From: CALLVY01 sp937899855
GTDB lineage: Bacteria; Bacteroidota; Bacteroidia; Chitinophagales; Saprospiraceae
Direction of reading: 5' to 3'
DNA: 47,284 bases
NCBI GenBank assembly: GCA_039820405.1
Contig: JBCBQC010000048.1
Coordinates: 1 to 47,284 of the forward strand
Shown: in pieces, positions 16,085-24,160 of the stretch
Position numbering within the stretch: position 1 is the stretch's first letter
How the letters are laid out: every line of letters starts with the position of its first letter
Notes under the pieces: generated by a model
The model's database searches: none
The model's input: the letters and a program-made list of their open reading frames with translations, nothing else
Told to the model about the DNA's origin: nothing
Translations under genes and position numbers: made by a program

Positions 16085-18847
16085 CTAGGCAAAAGCGCGA
16101 TCTACCAAATCCTGCTGTTGCTGGTCGTGCACCTTTTTGTAACCCGTCGATGGCGAGGCACTGGTGGTGCGCGAAATCAGTTGGAAGGTATCACCGGGAT
16201 AGTGGGAAAGCAGGAATTGCCAACTTCCCATATTGGCCGACTCTTCCTGTACCCAGCGCATCTGGGCTTTGGCGTACTTCTTCAGCAGTTGGTCGACTTG
16301 TTTCTGAGGGAAGGGGTACAGTTGTTCCAAGCGAATGATGGCCACGTCGTCGCGTTGATCGGTCTGTTTTTTCATCAGCAGATCGTAGTAGATTTTACCC
16401 GTACAGAAGAGTGCCGTTTTGACTTTTTTGGCATTGGTCACCTCGGCATCGTCGTAGTACTCGTGAAAGGTGTTTTCGGGTTTGTCCTCAAAGGCTTCCA
16501 GGTCGGAGACGCAGAGCGGGTGCCGGAGTAAGCTCTTCGGCGACATGATGATGAGGGGCTTGCGGAAAGGGCGCGCCAGCTGGCGGCGGATGGCGTGGAA
16601 GAAGTTGGCGGGGGTGGTGATATTGGCCACCGTCATGTTGTAATTGCCACACAACTGTAGGAAACGCTCCAAGCGGGCGCTCGAGTGTTCGGGGCCCTGG
16701 CCTTCGTAGCCGTGCGGGAGTAGCATCACCAGGCCGCTCATCCGTTGCCACTTGCTTTCTCCCGCCGAGATGTACTGGTCGACGATGGTTTGGGCACCGT
16801 TGTAAAAGTCGCCAAATTGGGCCTCCCAGACCACCAGCGTATTGGGCGAGGCCAGCGAGTAGCCGTATTCGAAGCCCAGTACGCCAAATTCGGAGAGGAG
16901 GGAGTTGAAGACTCGGTATTGGCCCTGTTCGGGCTGGATATCGTTGAGGCGATTGTATTCCGCAAAGGTTTTGTCGTCCCGGACGATGGCGTGGCGGTGC
17001 GAAAAGGTACCGCGTTTGACGTCCTGGCCACTCATGCGGACATCCTTTCCGTCGGTCAGTACGGAGCCGTAGGCCAAAAGCTCGGCCATGGCCCAGTCGA
17101 GTTGGCCCTTGTCGAGGAGCTTACGCTTGCCCTTGAGCAGGCGATTGAGCTTGCCGAGCGGATTGAAGTCCTGGGGAAAACGCATCAGGTGGTCGATGAT
17201 TTGGTCGACTCGCTGACGGGAGATTCCGGTGGGGGGAGAATGATCAAAATCCTCGGCTTTGCTCTGCTTATTGAGCTTGCGCCATTCTTGTTCGGGCTTT
17301 TGATACTGGTAGGGTAGGGGCTTTTGTTTGACGGCATCCAGGCGGTTCTGCAGGTCGTTCCAAAAGCGTTTTTCCAGTTGCTCCGCAATTTCTTTTTCCA
17401 TATCCCCCGCTTCGAGCAATTTCTTGACGTAAATCTTCCGCGTATCGGGGTGCTGGTCGATGAGTTTGTACATTTCGGGCTGGGTAAACTTGGGGTCATC
17501 GCCCTCGTTGTGCCCGTGGCGACGGTAGCAAACCATATCGATAAACACGTCATTGTTGAACTTTTGCCGGTATTCGGTGGCCAGTTCTACCGCAAAGATC
17601 ACCGCGTCGGGATCGTCGCCGTTGACGTGGAAAACGGGGGCCTGTACCAGGCTGGCCACTCCCGTGGAATAGGTCGAGGAGCGGGCGTCGTCGAAGTCGG
17701 TGGTAAAGCCGACCTGATTGTTGATCACGAAGTGGATGGTGCCACCGGTGTAGTAGCCCTCCAGTTGGCTCATCTGTACCGTTTCGTACACGACACCCTG
17801 TCCGGCCAGGGCGGCATCGCCGTGGATGAGGATGGGAAGAATGCGATCGTAGTCGCTATCGTAGAGAATATCGGCCTTGGCCCGGGCAAAGCCTTCTACG
17901 ACCGGATCGACCGATTCGAGGTGGCTGGGGTTGGGGACCAATTTGAGGTGTACTTTTTTCCCGGAGGACGTGTCGATCAGGGAGGAGTAGCCCAGGTGGT
18001 ATTTGACGTCGCCATCGCCCAGGCTCAGGTCCGGGATGGAGTGGCCTTCAAACTCGTTGAAGACGTGTTCGTAGGTTTTTCCCATCACATTGACCAGCAC
18101 GTTGAGGCGGCCGCGGTGCGCCATCCCGATCACGAATTCTTCGACACCACCGTCGGCACCCTTGTTGATGATGGCATCCAGGGCGGCGATGGTCGTCTCG
18201 CCACCCTCTAGCGAAAAACGCTTTTGGCCGATGTATTTGGTGTGGAGAAAATTTTCGAAAACCACCGCTCCGTTGAGCTTCTCCAGGATCCGGCGCTTCT
18301 GTGCCGTACTCAGGCCATAGTCCGACAGATCGGCCCGCCGTTCGATCTTTTCGCGGAGCCACATCCGCTTTTCGCGGTGCTCGATGTGCGAGTATTCAAA
18401 GCCAATATTGCCACAATAAATGGCCCGCATGCGGTTGATGATCTCCTGCAGCGTTGCTCCTGGCATCCCGATTTCTTCTCCCGCTAAAAAGCTGCGCGTC
18501 AGATCGCTTTCCTCCAGGCTGTAATCCACCAGGTCGAGGTGGGGGCGCCGGTCGCGGCGATCGCGAATGGGATTGGTGGTAGACAGCAAATGGCCCCGAT
18601 CTCGAAAACCGTGGATAATGGACTGGACGCCAAATTCCTTGGCAATTTGTTCGGTGCCCAGTGCCGCGTGGCCATTGCTGGCCCGACCGTTGGTCGTACT
18701 GCTGCCGTTGGTGCTGTGGGCAAAATCAAAACCACTGAAAAAGGTACGCCAGCCTTCCTCCACCGATTCGGGGTCCTGCTGGTACTTTTGATACATCGAA
18801 TCTATAAAGGAAGGATGGGCATTGGCTACGAATGAGAAATCGCTCAT
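16085..18847 (-). CDS. sucA: 2-oxoglutarate dehydrogenase E1 component
   Basis: The 920-residue thiamine-diphosphate enzyme decarboxylates 2-oxoglutarate and succinylates the lipoyl E2 of the TCA-cycle complex. The N-terminus has the E1o signature (SFIDSMYQKYQQDPESV, WRTFFSGF). The active-site core shows GMAHRGRLNVL, LIHGDAALAGQG and FVINNQVGFTT, and the C-terminal half has the transketolase-like QFGDFYNGAQ segment and MLLPHGYEGQGPEHSSARLE. Length is normal. The start at 18847 gives the canonical MSDFSFVANAHPSF. No sucB or lpd lies beside it, so E2 and E3 are encoded elsewhere. It may be a single-gene transcript; the sequence upstream contains the near-box GATATTTG. Confidence 0.96.
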   Translation of the reverse strand: MSDFSFVANAHPSFIDSMYQKYQQDPESVEEGWRTFFSGFDFAHSTNGSSTTNGRASNGHAALGTEQIAKEFGVQSIIHGFRDRGHLLSTTNPIRDRRDRRPHLDLVDYSLEESDLTRSFLAGEEIGMPGATLQEIINRMRAIYCGNIGFEYSHIEHREKRMWLREKIERRADLSDYGLSTAQKRRILEKLNGAVVFENFLHTKYIGQKRFSLEGGETTIAALDAIINKGADGGVEEFVIGMAHRGRLNVLVNVMGKTYEHVFNEFEGHSIPDLSLGDGDVKYHLGYSSLIDTSSGKKVHLKLVPNPSHLESVDPVVEGFARAKADILYDSDYDRILPILIHGDAALAGQGVVYETVQMSQLEGYYTGGTIHFVINNQVGFTTDFDDARSSTYSTGVASLVQAPVFHVNGDDPDAVIFAVELATEYRQKFNNDVFIDMVCYRRHGHNEGDDPKFTQPEMYKLIDQHPDTRKIYVKKLLEAGDMEKEIAEQLEKRFWNDLQNRLDAVKQKPLPYQYQKPEQEWRKLNKQSKAEDFDHSPPTGISRQRVDQIIDHLMRFPQDFNPLGKLNRLLKGKRKLLDKGQLDWAMAELLAYGSVLTDGKDVRMSGQDVKRGTFSHRHAIVRDDKTFAEYNRLNDIQPEQGQYRVFNSLLSEFGVLGFEYGYSLASPNTLVVWEAQFGDFYNGAQTIVDQYISAGESKWQRMSGLVMLLPHGYEGQGPEHSSARLERFLQLCGNYNMTVANITTPANFFHAIRRQLARPFRKPLIIMSPKSLLRHPLCVSDLEAFEDKPENTFHEYYDDAEVTNAKKVKTALFCTGKIYYDLLMKKQTDQRDDVAIIRLEQLYPFPQKQVDQLLKKYAKAQMRWVQEESANMGSWQFLLSHYPGDTFQLISRTTSASPSTGYKKVHDQQQQDLVDRAFA

Positions 18848-19039
18848 TGGGAAAGGTACATTTGGTGATTTAGGTAACTAATGTGATTGCTTCTACGAGA
18901 CCTACCACAGTTTGTTCTTGTTGCTGCTGGATGCTATGCTGTTGGGGCATTCAAAACCCACCCCGATCCACTCCATGGTAATTAGGCAAATATCGCGTAA
19001 AAAAAAGGAAAAATGCCAGTCCCCGAAGCGATTTTATTA

Positions 19040-19207
19040 GAAGCCATCTCAAAATGTTTTTGTTGGCGAGGGAGCGGACATTTTCGTTCCGACGAGGCGC
19101 CAAAACGGAGCATAGCTCCCGATTCCTATCGGGACGACGCTTTTGGCAACGAAGTAGGGGCGAAAAGGACCCTGCCGTAGCCCGAAGGATATTTTTGAGA
19201 TGGCTTC
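19040..19207. mobile_element. MITE-like element with 15-bp terminal inverted repeats and TA flanks
   Basis: GAAGCCATCTCAAAA (19040-19054) is perfectly repeated in inverse as TTTTGAGATGGCTTC (19193-19207). Both ends are directly bordered by TA (19038-19039 and 19208-19209), as expected for a TA target duplication of IS630/Tc1-mariner-type transposition. The 168-bp element has no transposase and contains internal hairpins (GGAGCATAGCTCC; CCCGATTCCTATCGGG). It sits in the sucA-rpsT gap (18848-19325), which otherwise holds only promoter sequence. The transposon family is inference from the TA flanks. Confidence 0.7.
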
Positions 19208-19276
19208 TATGGGAAAAACAAAGGAAAAAAGCGAAAGATTCTTACGTGGAATATTTCTACTTACAAAAAAAAGCAC

Positions 19277-19284
19277 TAAATTTG
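19277..19284 (+). promoter_or_regulatory. Predicted -7 box for rpsT
   Basis: TAAATTTG, followed by CA, is an exact TAnnTTTG match 41 nt before the rpsT start codon. It lies 70 bp downstream of the MITE-like element, so the insertion is upstream of the core promoter. Confidence 0.6.
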
Positions 19285-19325
19285 CACTCCGAAATTCGAA
19301 CATTATTTAGAACTCAGTATACCAC

Positions 19326-19580
19326 ATGGCACAACATCAGTCCGCTAAGAAAAGAATCCGTCAAGACGCCAAAAAGCGCTTGGCCAACCGCTATTACAAG
19401 AAAACCGCCCGTACGGCCATCAAAAAGCTGCGGGAGATGACGGACGGAGCCGAAGCTAAGAAATTCTTGCCCAAAGTCGTTAGTATGATCGATCGACTCG
19501 CCAAGCGCAATTCCTGGCACAAGAACAAGGCCTCCAACCTCAAAGGTAGCCTGACCCGCTTCGTCAACGGGCTTTCCTAG
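19326..19580 (+). CDS. rpsT: Small ribosomal subunit protein S20
   Basis: The 84-residue basic helical protein (MAQHQSAKKRIRQDAKKRLA, then RTAIKKLREM and HKNKASNLKGSLTRFVN) matches S20 along its whole length. It binds 16S rRNA early in 30S assembly. It is monocistronic here, with its own -7 box and a strong terminator 25 bp after the stop. Confidence 0.97.
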   Translation: MAQHQSAKKRIRQDAKKRLANRYYKKTARTAIKKLREMTDGAEAKKFLPKVVSMIDRLAKRNSWHKNKASNLKGSLTRFVNGLS

Positions 19581-19604
19581 CACCAACCGCCGTCTTCGGA
19601 CGCG

Positions 19605-19644
19605 AAAAGGGGTATCCCACCAGCCATGGGGATACCCCTTTTTT
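19605..19644 (+). terminator. Rho-independent terminator of rpsT
   Basis: AAAAGGGGTATCCC (19605-19618) pairs with GGGATACCCC (19629-19638) and is followed by TTTTTT. It isolates rpsT from the paa cluster. Confidence 0.9.
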
Positions 19645-19691
19645 GCGTTTTGATCCCCTTTCCCATCCCCCGGGCCATAAATTTGAACAAT

Positions 19692-19707
19692 ACGAATGAC
19701 TGTTCGT
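19692..19707. promoter_or_regulatory. Candidate TetR-family operator 1, before paaE
   Basis: ACGAATGACTGTTCGT, an inverted repeat of the form ACGAAY-N4-GTTCGT, lies 10 bp before the -7 box at 19718 and covers the -33 region. The same pattern occurs at 21468-21483 before paaA, in both cases preceded by AACAAT. The shared site, the regulator gene between the two and the position over the promoter support repression by the TetR protein at 20866. Binding is inferred. Confidence 0.7.
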
Positions 19708-19717
19708 TCGTAATTTA

Positions 19718-19725
19718 TATATTTG
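19718..19725 (+). promoter_or_regulatory. Predicted -7 box for paaE-tetR
   Basis: TATATTTG is an exact TAnnTTTG match 17 nt before the paaE ATG. The start site would lie only a few bases before the start codon, giving a very short leader. It is adjacent to operator 1. Confidence 0.6.
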
Positions 19726-19742
19726 TTCAAAGATTCCGTTCC

Positions 19743-20825
19743 ATGCCTCAATTTCACACCCTAACCGTTACCGATATCCGCCGGGAAACTCCCGACTGCG
19801 TCTCCGTCGCCTTTGCGGTGCCCACCGCTGTCGAAGAACAGTTCGCTTTTCGCGCTGGCCAGTACCTCACCCTCCGAACCACCATCCAGGGCGAAGAGGT
19901 GCGCCGTTCCTACTCCATTTGTAGCGCGCCCCAGGAAGAAGCCCTGCGGGTGGCCATCAAAAAGGTAGAGCAGGGGCGTTTCTCGACCTTCGCCAATGAA
20001 GTACTCCGGGTCGGCGACACCCTCGAATCTATGGCTCCGATGGGGACCTTCGTGTTGCCCCCCGAAAGGGAGAAGCCCCTGCGCCAGTACGCGGCCTTCG
20101 CCGCCGGAAGCGGAATCACGCCCATCATGAGCATCATCAAATCGACCCTCGCCGAAGAATCCGATAGCCACTTTACCCTCTTTTATGGCAATCGTGGGGT
20201 AGACTCCATCATCTTTCGCGAGGAGCTGGATGCCCTAAAGAATCGCTATCTTGGTCGACTCAGCGTCCACCACATCTTTAGCCAAGAACGTCTGGATGCG
20301 CCCCTGTTCAACGGCCGGATCGACGCCGATAAGTGCCCCCGCCTACTGCGGAGCCTACTGCGGGTGGAAGAGATTGCCGAATGGTTTATCTGCGGCCCCG
20401 AGCCGATGATCTTTGCGGTAAAAGAAGCCTTGACTACGCGCGGCGTGCCGGATCAGCGCGTTCATTTTGAGCTCTTTACCTCTCCCGCGGGCTCCCTGGT
20501 CAAAAAGAAGGCCAAGCAAGTACCCGATTTTGATCCCAGTCTCGAAAGCAAGGTCACCATCCGGCTCGACGGCTCCGCCTTCGACTTCAACCTGGCTTAC
20601 TCGGGCGAATACATCCTCGATGCGGCCCTCAAACAGGGAGCCGATCTGCCCTACGCCTGCAAGGGGGGCGTTTGCAGCACCTGTCGGGCCAAGCTCGTCG
20701 AGGGGCAAGTCGACATGGACATCAACTTTGCCCTCGAACCCGACGAGGTGGCCGCCAATTTTATCCTCACCTGTCAGGCTCATCCCCGTACGCCCAAGAT
20801 CGTAGTGGATTTTGACCAACAGTAG
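19743..20825 (+). CDS. paaE: Phenylacetyl-CoA epoxidase reductase subunit PaaE
   Basis: The 360-residue flavo-iron-sulfur reductase passes electrons from NAD(P)H to the di-iron PaaA subunit of the ring-epoxidase. An FAD domain with RRSYSIC is followed by a nucleotide domain (GSGITP; CGPEPM) and a C-terminal plant-type 2Fe-2S domain with C306, C311, C314 and C344. Length matches PaaE (~356). The ATG at 19743 follows the -7 box; an in-frame start at 19626 would sit in the rpsT terminator. Unlike the usual paaABCDE order, it is detached and precedes the regulator gene by 40 bp, apparently as a two-gene operon. Confidence 0.93.
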   Translation: MPQFHTLTVTDIRRETPDCVSVAFAVPTAVEEQFAFRAGQYLTLRTTIQGEEVRRSYSICSAPQEEALRVAIKKVEQGRFSTFANEVLRVGDTLESMAPMGTFVLPPEREKPLRQYAAFAAGSGITPIMSIIKSTLAEESDSHFTLFYGNRGVDSIIFREELDALKNRYLGRLSVHHIFSQERLDAPLFNGRIDADKCPRLLRSLLRVEEIAEWFICGPEPMIFAVKEALTTRGVPDQRVHFELFTSPAGSLVKKKAKQVPDFDPSLESKVTIRLDGSAFDFNLAYSGEYILDAALKQGADLPYACKGGVCSTCRAKLVEGQVDMDINFALEPDEVAANFILTCQAHPRTPKIVVDFDQQ

Positions 20826-20865
20826 GGCCTGCTACATTACCCCTAGCCCTTCAAATATACCCGAT

Positions 20866-21441
20866 ATGACCACCAAAAAACAACGCATCTTTGCCGAAGC
20901 CGCCCAACTCTTTCGGGAAAAGGGCTACTCCGCCGCCTCGATGCGCGACCTGGCCGAACGCGTTGGACTCAAGCCTTCGAGCTTTTACAGCCACATCAAA
21001 TCCAAGGAAGAAATCCTGCAAAAAATCTGCTTCGACAGTGCCCAAAAATTTACGGAAGGTATGGAACGCGTGGAGCAGTCGGGCGGCACCAGCCGCCAAC
21101 GGGTTCGAGCCCTGCTGGGGCTGCACCTGCGAGTGGCCCTGGAGGATCCCACTTCGGTGACGGTGTTCAACGACGAATGGCGCCACCTCTCCGAACCCGC
21201 CCTCAGTCGCTTCGTCAGCTTGCGCAAGGACTATGAGCATCGCTTCCTACGCATCATCGAAAGCGGAATCGAGGCGGGAGAATTCCGGGCGGTCCATCCC
21301 CAGTTGGCCCTCTACACCTTGCTCAATGCCCTGCGCTGGTTGCACTTTGATGGAAAGTTGAGCAAGCAATTTTCCGCTGAGTCGCTTCGGGAGGAGCTGG
21401 AAAAAATCTTGTTGCACGGCTTGATTGTTGAAAAAAAGTAA
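20866..21441 (+). CDS. TetR/AcrR-family regulator, probable PAA repressor (PaaR-like)
   Basis: The 191-residue protein has an N-terminal TetR helix-turn-helix (FREKGYSAASMRDLAERVGL, then SSFYSHIKSKEEIL) and a helical ligand domain. Known PaaR regulators of this family respond to phenylacetyl-CoA, which fits its place between paaE and paaA and the two matching palindromes at 19692 and 21468. Because operator 1 precedes its own operon, it would be autoregulated. The start at 20866 (MTTKKQRIFAEAAQLF) is preferred over an in-frame upstream ATG at 20812 that overlaps paaE. The effector is inference; a FadR-like acyl-CoA regulator is the main alternative. Confidence 0.85.
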   Translation: MTTKKQRIFAEAAQLFREKGYSAASMRDLAERVGLKPSSFYSHIKSKEEILQKICFDSAQKFTEGMERVEQSGGTSRQRVRALLGLHLRVALEDPTSVTVFNDEWRHLSEPALSRFVSLRKDYEHRFLRIIESGIEAGEFRAVHPQLALYTLLNALRWLHFDGKLSKQFSAESLREELEKILLHGLIVEKK

Positions 21442-21467
21442 AAAAGCGGCCCCTTTTGCAAAACAAT

Positions 21468-21483
21468 ACGAACAACCGTTCGT
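21468..21483. promoter_or_regulatory. Candidate TetR-family operator 2, before paaA
   Basis: ACGAACAACCGTTCGT has 6-bp inverted arms around 4 bp and matches operator 1. It lies 67 bp before the paaA start. A possible -7 box, TATTTTTA (21503-21510, one mismatch), would place the -33 region on the right arm of the palindrome. Confidence 0.7.
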
Positions 21484-21550
21484 TTTTATCAATAAATACG
21501 CCTATTTTTATAGGGTCAATGAAACTCTAGCAAAATAAAACCTACGCCTT

Positions 21551-22501
21551 ATGCAACACCTCGAAGAAAAGTTTCAAGCAAAGATTGATGCGGAGATCAA
21601 GATTGAGCCCAAGGACTGGATGCCCGAGCGCTATCGCAAGACCTTGATCCGTCAGATTTCACAACACGCACATTCAGAGATCGTCGGGATGTTGCCAGAG
21701 GGCAACTGGATCACGCGCGCGCCCAGTTTGCGTCGCAAATTGGCCCTGCTGGCCAAGGTGCAGGACGAGGCCGGTCACGGGCTCTACTTGTACAGTGCCT
21801 GCGAAACCCTGGGCGTAAGTCGCGACGAGCTGCTGGAGCAATTGCACACCGGCGAAGCGAAGTACTCCAGTATTTTCAACTATCCCACCCTGACCTGGGC
21901 CGATATGGGCGTCGTCGGCTGGTTGGTCGACGGTGCGGCCATCATGAATCAGGTGCCACTCTGCCGTTGTTCCTACGGCCCCTACGCTCGGGCCATGGTC
22001 CGCGTGTGCAAAGAGGAGAGCTTTCACCAACGCCAGGGTTACGAAATTCTGCTGACCCTCAGCAAAGGTACCGAAGCTCAAAAGCGCATGTTACAGGACG
22101 CCATCGACCGCTGGTGGTGGCCCGCCCTGATGATGTTTGGACCTTCCGACAAAGACTCCAAGCACACCCTGCAGTCGATGAAGTGGAAAATTAAGCGCTT
22201 TACCAATGACGAGCTGCGTCAAAAATTTGTCGACGTCTGTGCCGAGCAGGTCAAATTGCTCAACGCTACCTTGCCCGATCCCGACTTGAAGTGGAATGAG
22301 GAGCGGGGGCACTACGATTTTGGTGCCATCAACTGGGAAGAGTTTTGGCAGGTGGTCAAGGGCAACGGTCCTTGCAATAAGGAGCGGGTCGAAGCGCGGC
22401 GGAAAGCCTACGCAGAAGGGGCTTGGGTGCGCGAAGCGGCGATGGCCCACGCCGAAAAACGTCGGCAACGCCAGGCCACCGCTACGGCCCAGAGTGCCTA
22501 A
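21551..22501 (+). CDS. paaA: Phenylacetyl-CoA 1,2-epoxidase catalytic subunit PaaA
   Basis: The 316-residue di-iron oxygenase subunit converts phenylacetyl-CoA to the ring 1,2-epoxide in the PaaABC(E) complex. The ferritin-like iron ligands are visible as E43 (HSEIVGM), E73-xx-H76 (DEAGHG) and the second ExxH in KEESFHQRQGYE. The PaaA signature around WITRAPSLRRKLALLAKVQDE is intact, and length is close to E. coli PaaA (309). It is the first gene of paaABCDGHIJ; the 109-bp gap before it holds operator 2. The gap to paaB is 43 bp. Confidence 0.96.
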   Translation: MQHLEEKFQAKIDAEIKIEPKDWMPERYRKTLIRQISQHAHSEIVGMLPEGNWITRAPSLRRKLALLAKVQDEAGHGLYLYSACETLGVSRDELLEQLHTGEAKYSSIFNYPTLTWADMGVVGWLVDGAAIMNQVPLCRCSYGPYARAMVRVCKEESFHQRQGYEILLTLSKGTEAQKRMLQDAIDRWWWPALMMFGPSDKDSKHTLQSMKWKIKRFTNDELRQKFVDVCAEQVKLLNATLPDPDLKWNEERGHYDFGAINWEEFWQVVKGNGPCNKERVEARRKAYAEGAWVREAAMAHAEKRRQRQATATAQSA

Positions 22502-22544
22502 GCACTGCGCGCTACTTGGTCTTCTAACCTAAAAGTAAAACGAG

Positions 22545-22832
22545 ATGGAAAAGAACAATTGGCCCCTCTGGGAAATTTTTGTCCGTAGCCGCAGTGGTCT
22601 GCACCACAAACACGTTGGCAGCCTCCACGCGGCCGATGCGGCGATGGCCATCGAAAACGCTCGCGACGTTTACACCCGCCGCAACGAAGGCGTTAGCCTC
22701 TGGGTAGTAGAGTCGCAGCACATCACCGCTTCGAACCCTTCGGAGGGAGAGGCTTTGTTCGATCCCGCTAATGACAAGGTGTACCGCCATCCCACCTTCT
22801 ACGATCTTCCCGATGGCATCGGACACATGTAA
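22545..22832 (+). CDS. paaB: Phenylacetyl-CoA epoxidase subunit PaaB
   Basis: The 95-residue protein has the full PaaB pattern: WPLWEIFVRSRSGLHHKHVG near the start, HAADAAMAIENARDVYTRR, and WVVESQHITAS. In the complex it bridges PaaAC heterodimers and helps couple the reductase. Length equals the E. coli protein. It lies between paaA and paaC with a 12-bp gap to the latter. Confidence 0.95.
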   Translation: MEKNNWPLWEIFVRSRSGLHHKHVGSLHAADAAMAIENARDVYTRRNEGVSLWVVESQHITASNPSEGEALFDPANDKVYRHPTFYDLPDGIGHM

Positions 22833-22844
22833 ACCCCCGCAATT

Positions 22845-23603
22845 GTGAATCCACCGACCCCACTTTTTTCATATATATTACGTCAGGCCGATAATGTACT
22901 CATTCTCGGTCAACGACTCTCCGAATGGTGTGGCCACGGCCCAATTCTAGAACAGGACATCGCCCTAACCAACTTTGCCCTTGACCTGATCGGCCAGGCC
23001 CGCAGTCTCTACCAGTACGCCGCCGAAGTGGAAGGAAAAGGCCGTAGCGAAGATGACCTCGCTTATCTGCGCGATGGTTTTGACTTTTACAACGTGCTAT
23101 TGGTAGAGCTGCCCAAAGGAGATTTTGGTCATACCATGACCCGTCAATTCTTTTTCGACGCCTATAATTACTATTTTTATCAACAGCTGCAAAAGAGCAG
23201 TGATCCGACCCTGGCCGCTATTGCGGAAAAATCGATCAAGGAGGTGACTTATCACCTGCGCTACAGCTCGGAATGGATGATTCGCCTGGGCGACGGTACC
23301 GAAGAAAGTCACCGGCGCATGCAAACCGCGGTGGATGCCCTCTGGGCTTACACCGGTGAATTGTACACCCCCGATGCCATCGATCAAGAACTGTTGGCGG
23401 CGGGCATCGCCGTTGACCTGGGCCGTTTGCAACAACACTGGCAGCAGCGCGTCCGCGAAATCCTCACGGCCGCTACCTTGGACATCCCCACCGAGACGTG
23501 GATGCAAAAAGGTGGCAAACAGGGACGTCACACCGAACACCTGGGCTACGTCCTGGCCGAAATGCAGTATTTACAGCGAACTTATCCCAACAGCGAGTGG
23601 TAA
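22845..23603 (+). CDS. paaC: Phenylacetyl-CoA epoxidase structural subunit PaaC
   Basis: The 252-residue ferritin-like protein pairs with PaaA but lacks the di-iron site. Seen: SEWCGHGPILEQDIALTNFA, DLIGQARSLYQYAAEVEG, LVELPKGDFGHTMTRQFFFD and RYSSEWMIRLGDGTEESHRR, all typical of PaaC. The start is a GTG at 22845; no ATG lies suitably close, and the GTG keeps the N-terminus at family length. It is 12 bp after paaB and 17 bp before paaD. Confidence 0.95.
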   Translation: MNPPTPLFSYILRQADNVLILGQRLSEWCGHGPILEQDIALTNFALDLIGQARSLYQYAAEVEGKGRSEDDLAYLRDGFDFYNVLLVELPKGDFGHTMTRQFFFDAYNYYFYQQLQKSSDPTLAAIAEKSIKEVTYHLRYSSEWMIRLGDGTEESHRRMQTAVDALWAYTGELYTPDAIDQELLAAGIAVDLGRLQQHWQQRVREILTAATLDIPTETWMQKGGKQGRHTEHLGYVLAEMQYLQRTYPNSEW

Positions 23604-23620
23604 CCCAAAATAGCCAAGCC

Positions 23621-24124
23621 ATGCCCGATGTCAAAACCAAGAGTCGCGTCAGCGAGATTTGGGAATTGTTGGAGACCGTCCACGATCCCGAGGTCCCCGT
23701 ACTCACCGTTGTCGACTTGGGCGTGGTGCGAGAGGTTCGGGAAATCGAATCGGGTATCGAAGTGGTCATCACGCCCACGTACTCCGGTTGTCCGGCGATG
23801 AACGTGATCGAGATCAATATCAAAATGGCCCTAGCCACCGCAGGTTATCCAAACGTGGCGGTGCGTACCGTATTGAGCCCGGCCTGGACGACGGATTGGA
23901 TGAGTGAGGCGGGTAAGCAAAAACTCAAAGCCTACGGCATCGCTCCACCCCGAGGAGCCGCGGTCGACAAGAGCCTCCTTTTTGCCGAACCCAAGCGGGT
24001 GCCTTGTCCCCGCTGCGATTCTTTCGACACCAAGATGGTGAGCGAGTTTGGCTCGACGGCTTGTAAGGCCCACTACCAGTGCAACAGCTGTCTGGAGCCC
24101 TTTGATTACTTTAAATGTCTGTAA
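23621..24124 (+). CDS. paaD: PaaD, epoxidase maturation protein (MIP18/DUF59 plus zinc-ribbon-like tail)
   Basis: The 167-residue protein has an N-terminal MIP18/DUF59 domain (HDPEVPVLTVVDLGVVR, then TPTYSGCPAM with its conserved Cys). The C-terminal tail has CPRC, CxxxxxxC and C-containing segments, as in PaaD of other PAA clusters. It is needed for epoxidase activity and is thought to act in iron-sulfur or metal-centre assembly, though the exact reaction is unsettled. Start at 23621 (MPDVKTKSRVSEIWELLE); an earlier in-frame ATG overlaps paaC. Confidence 0.93.
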   Translation: MPDVKTKSRVSEIWELLETVHDPEVPVLTVVDLGVVREVREIESGIEVVITPTYSGCPAMNVIEINIKMALATAGYPNVAVRTVLSPAWTTDWMSEAGKQKLKAYGIAPPRGAAVDKSLLFAEPKRVPCPRCDSFDTKMVSEFGSTACKAHYQCNSCLEPFDYFKCL

Positions 24125-24160
24125 AAACCATAGCCACCCAAAACCCCACCGAACGACTTT

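Noticed and set aside
17324..18211. Plus-strand open frame opposite sucA (295 codons)
   Set aside because: Antisense shadow of the conserved E1 active-site region.
19626..19742. Upstream in-frame start for paaE at 19626
   Set aside because: It lies inside the rpsT terminator and upstream of the -7 box and operator; the ATG at 19743 matches the family start.
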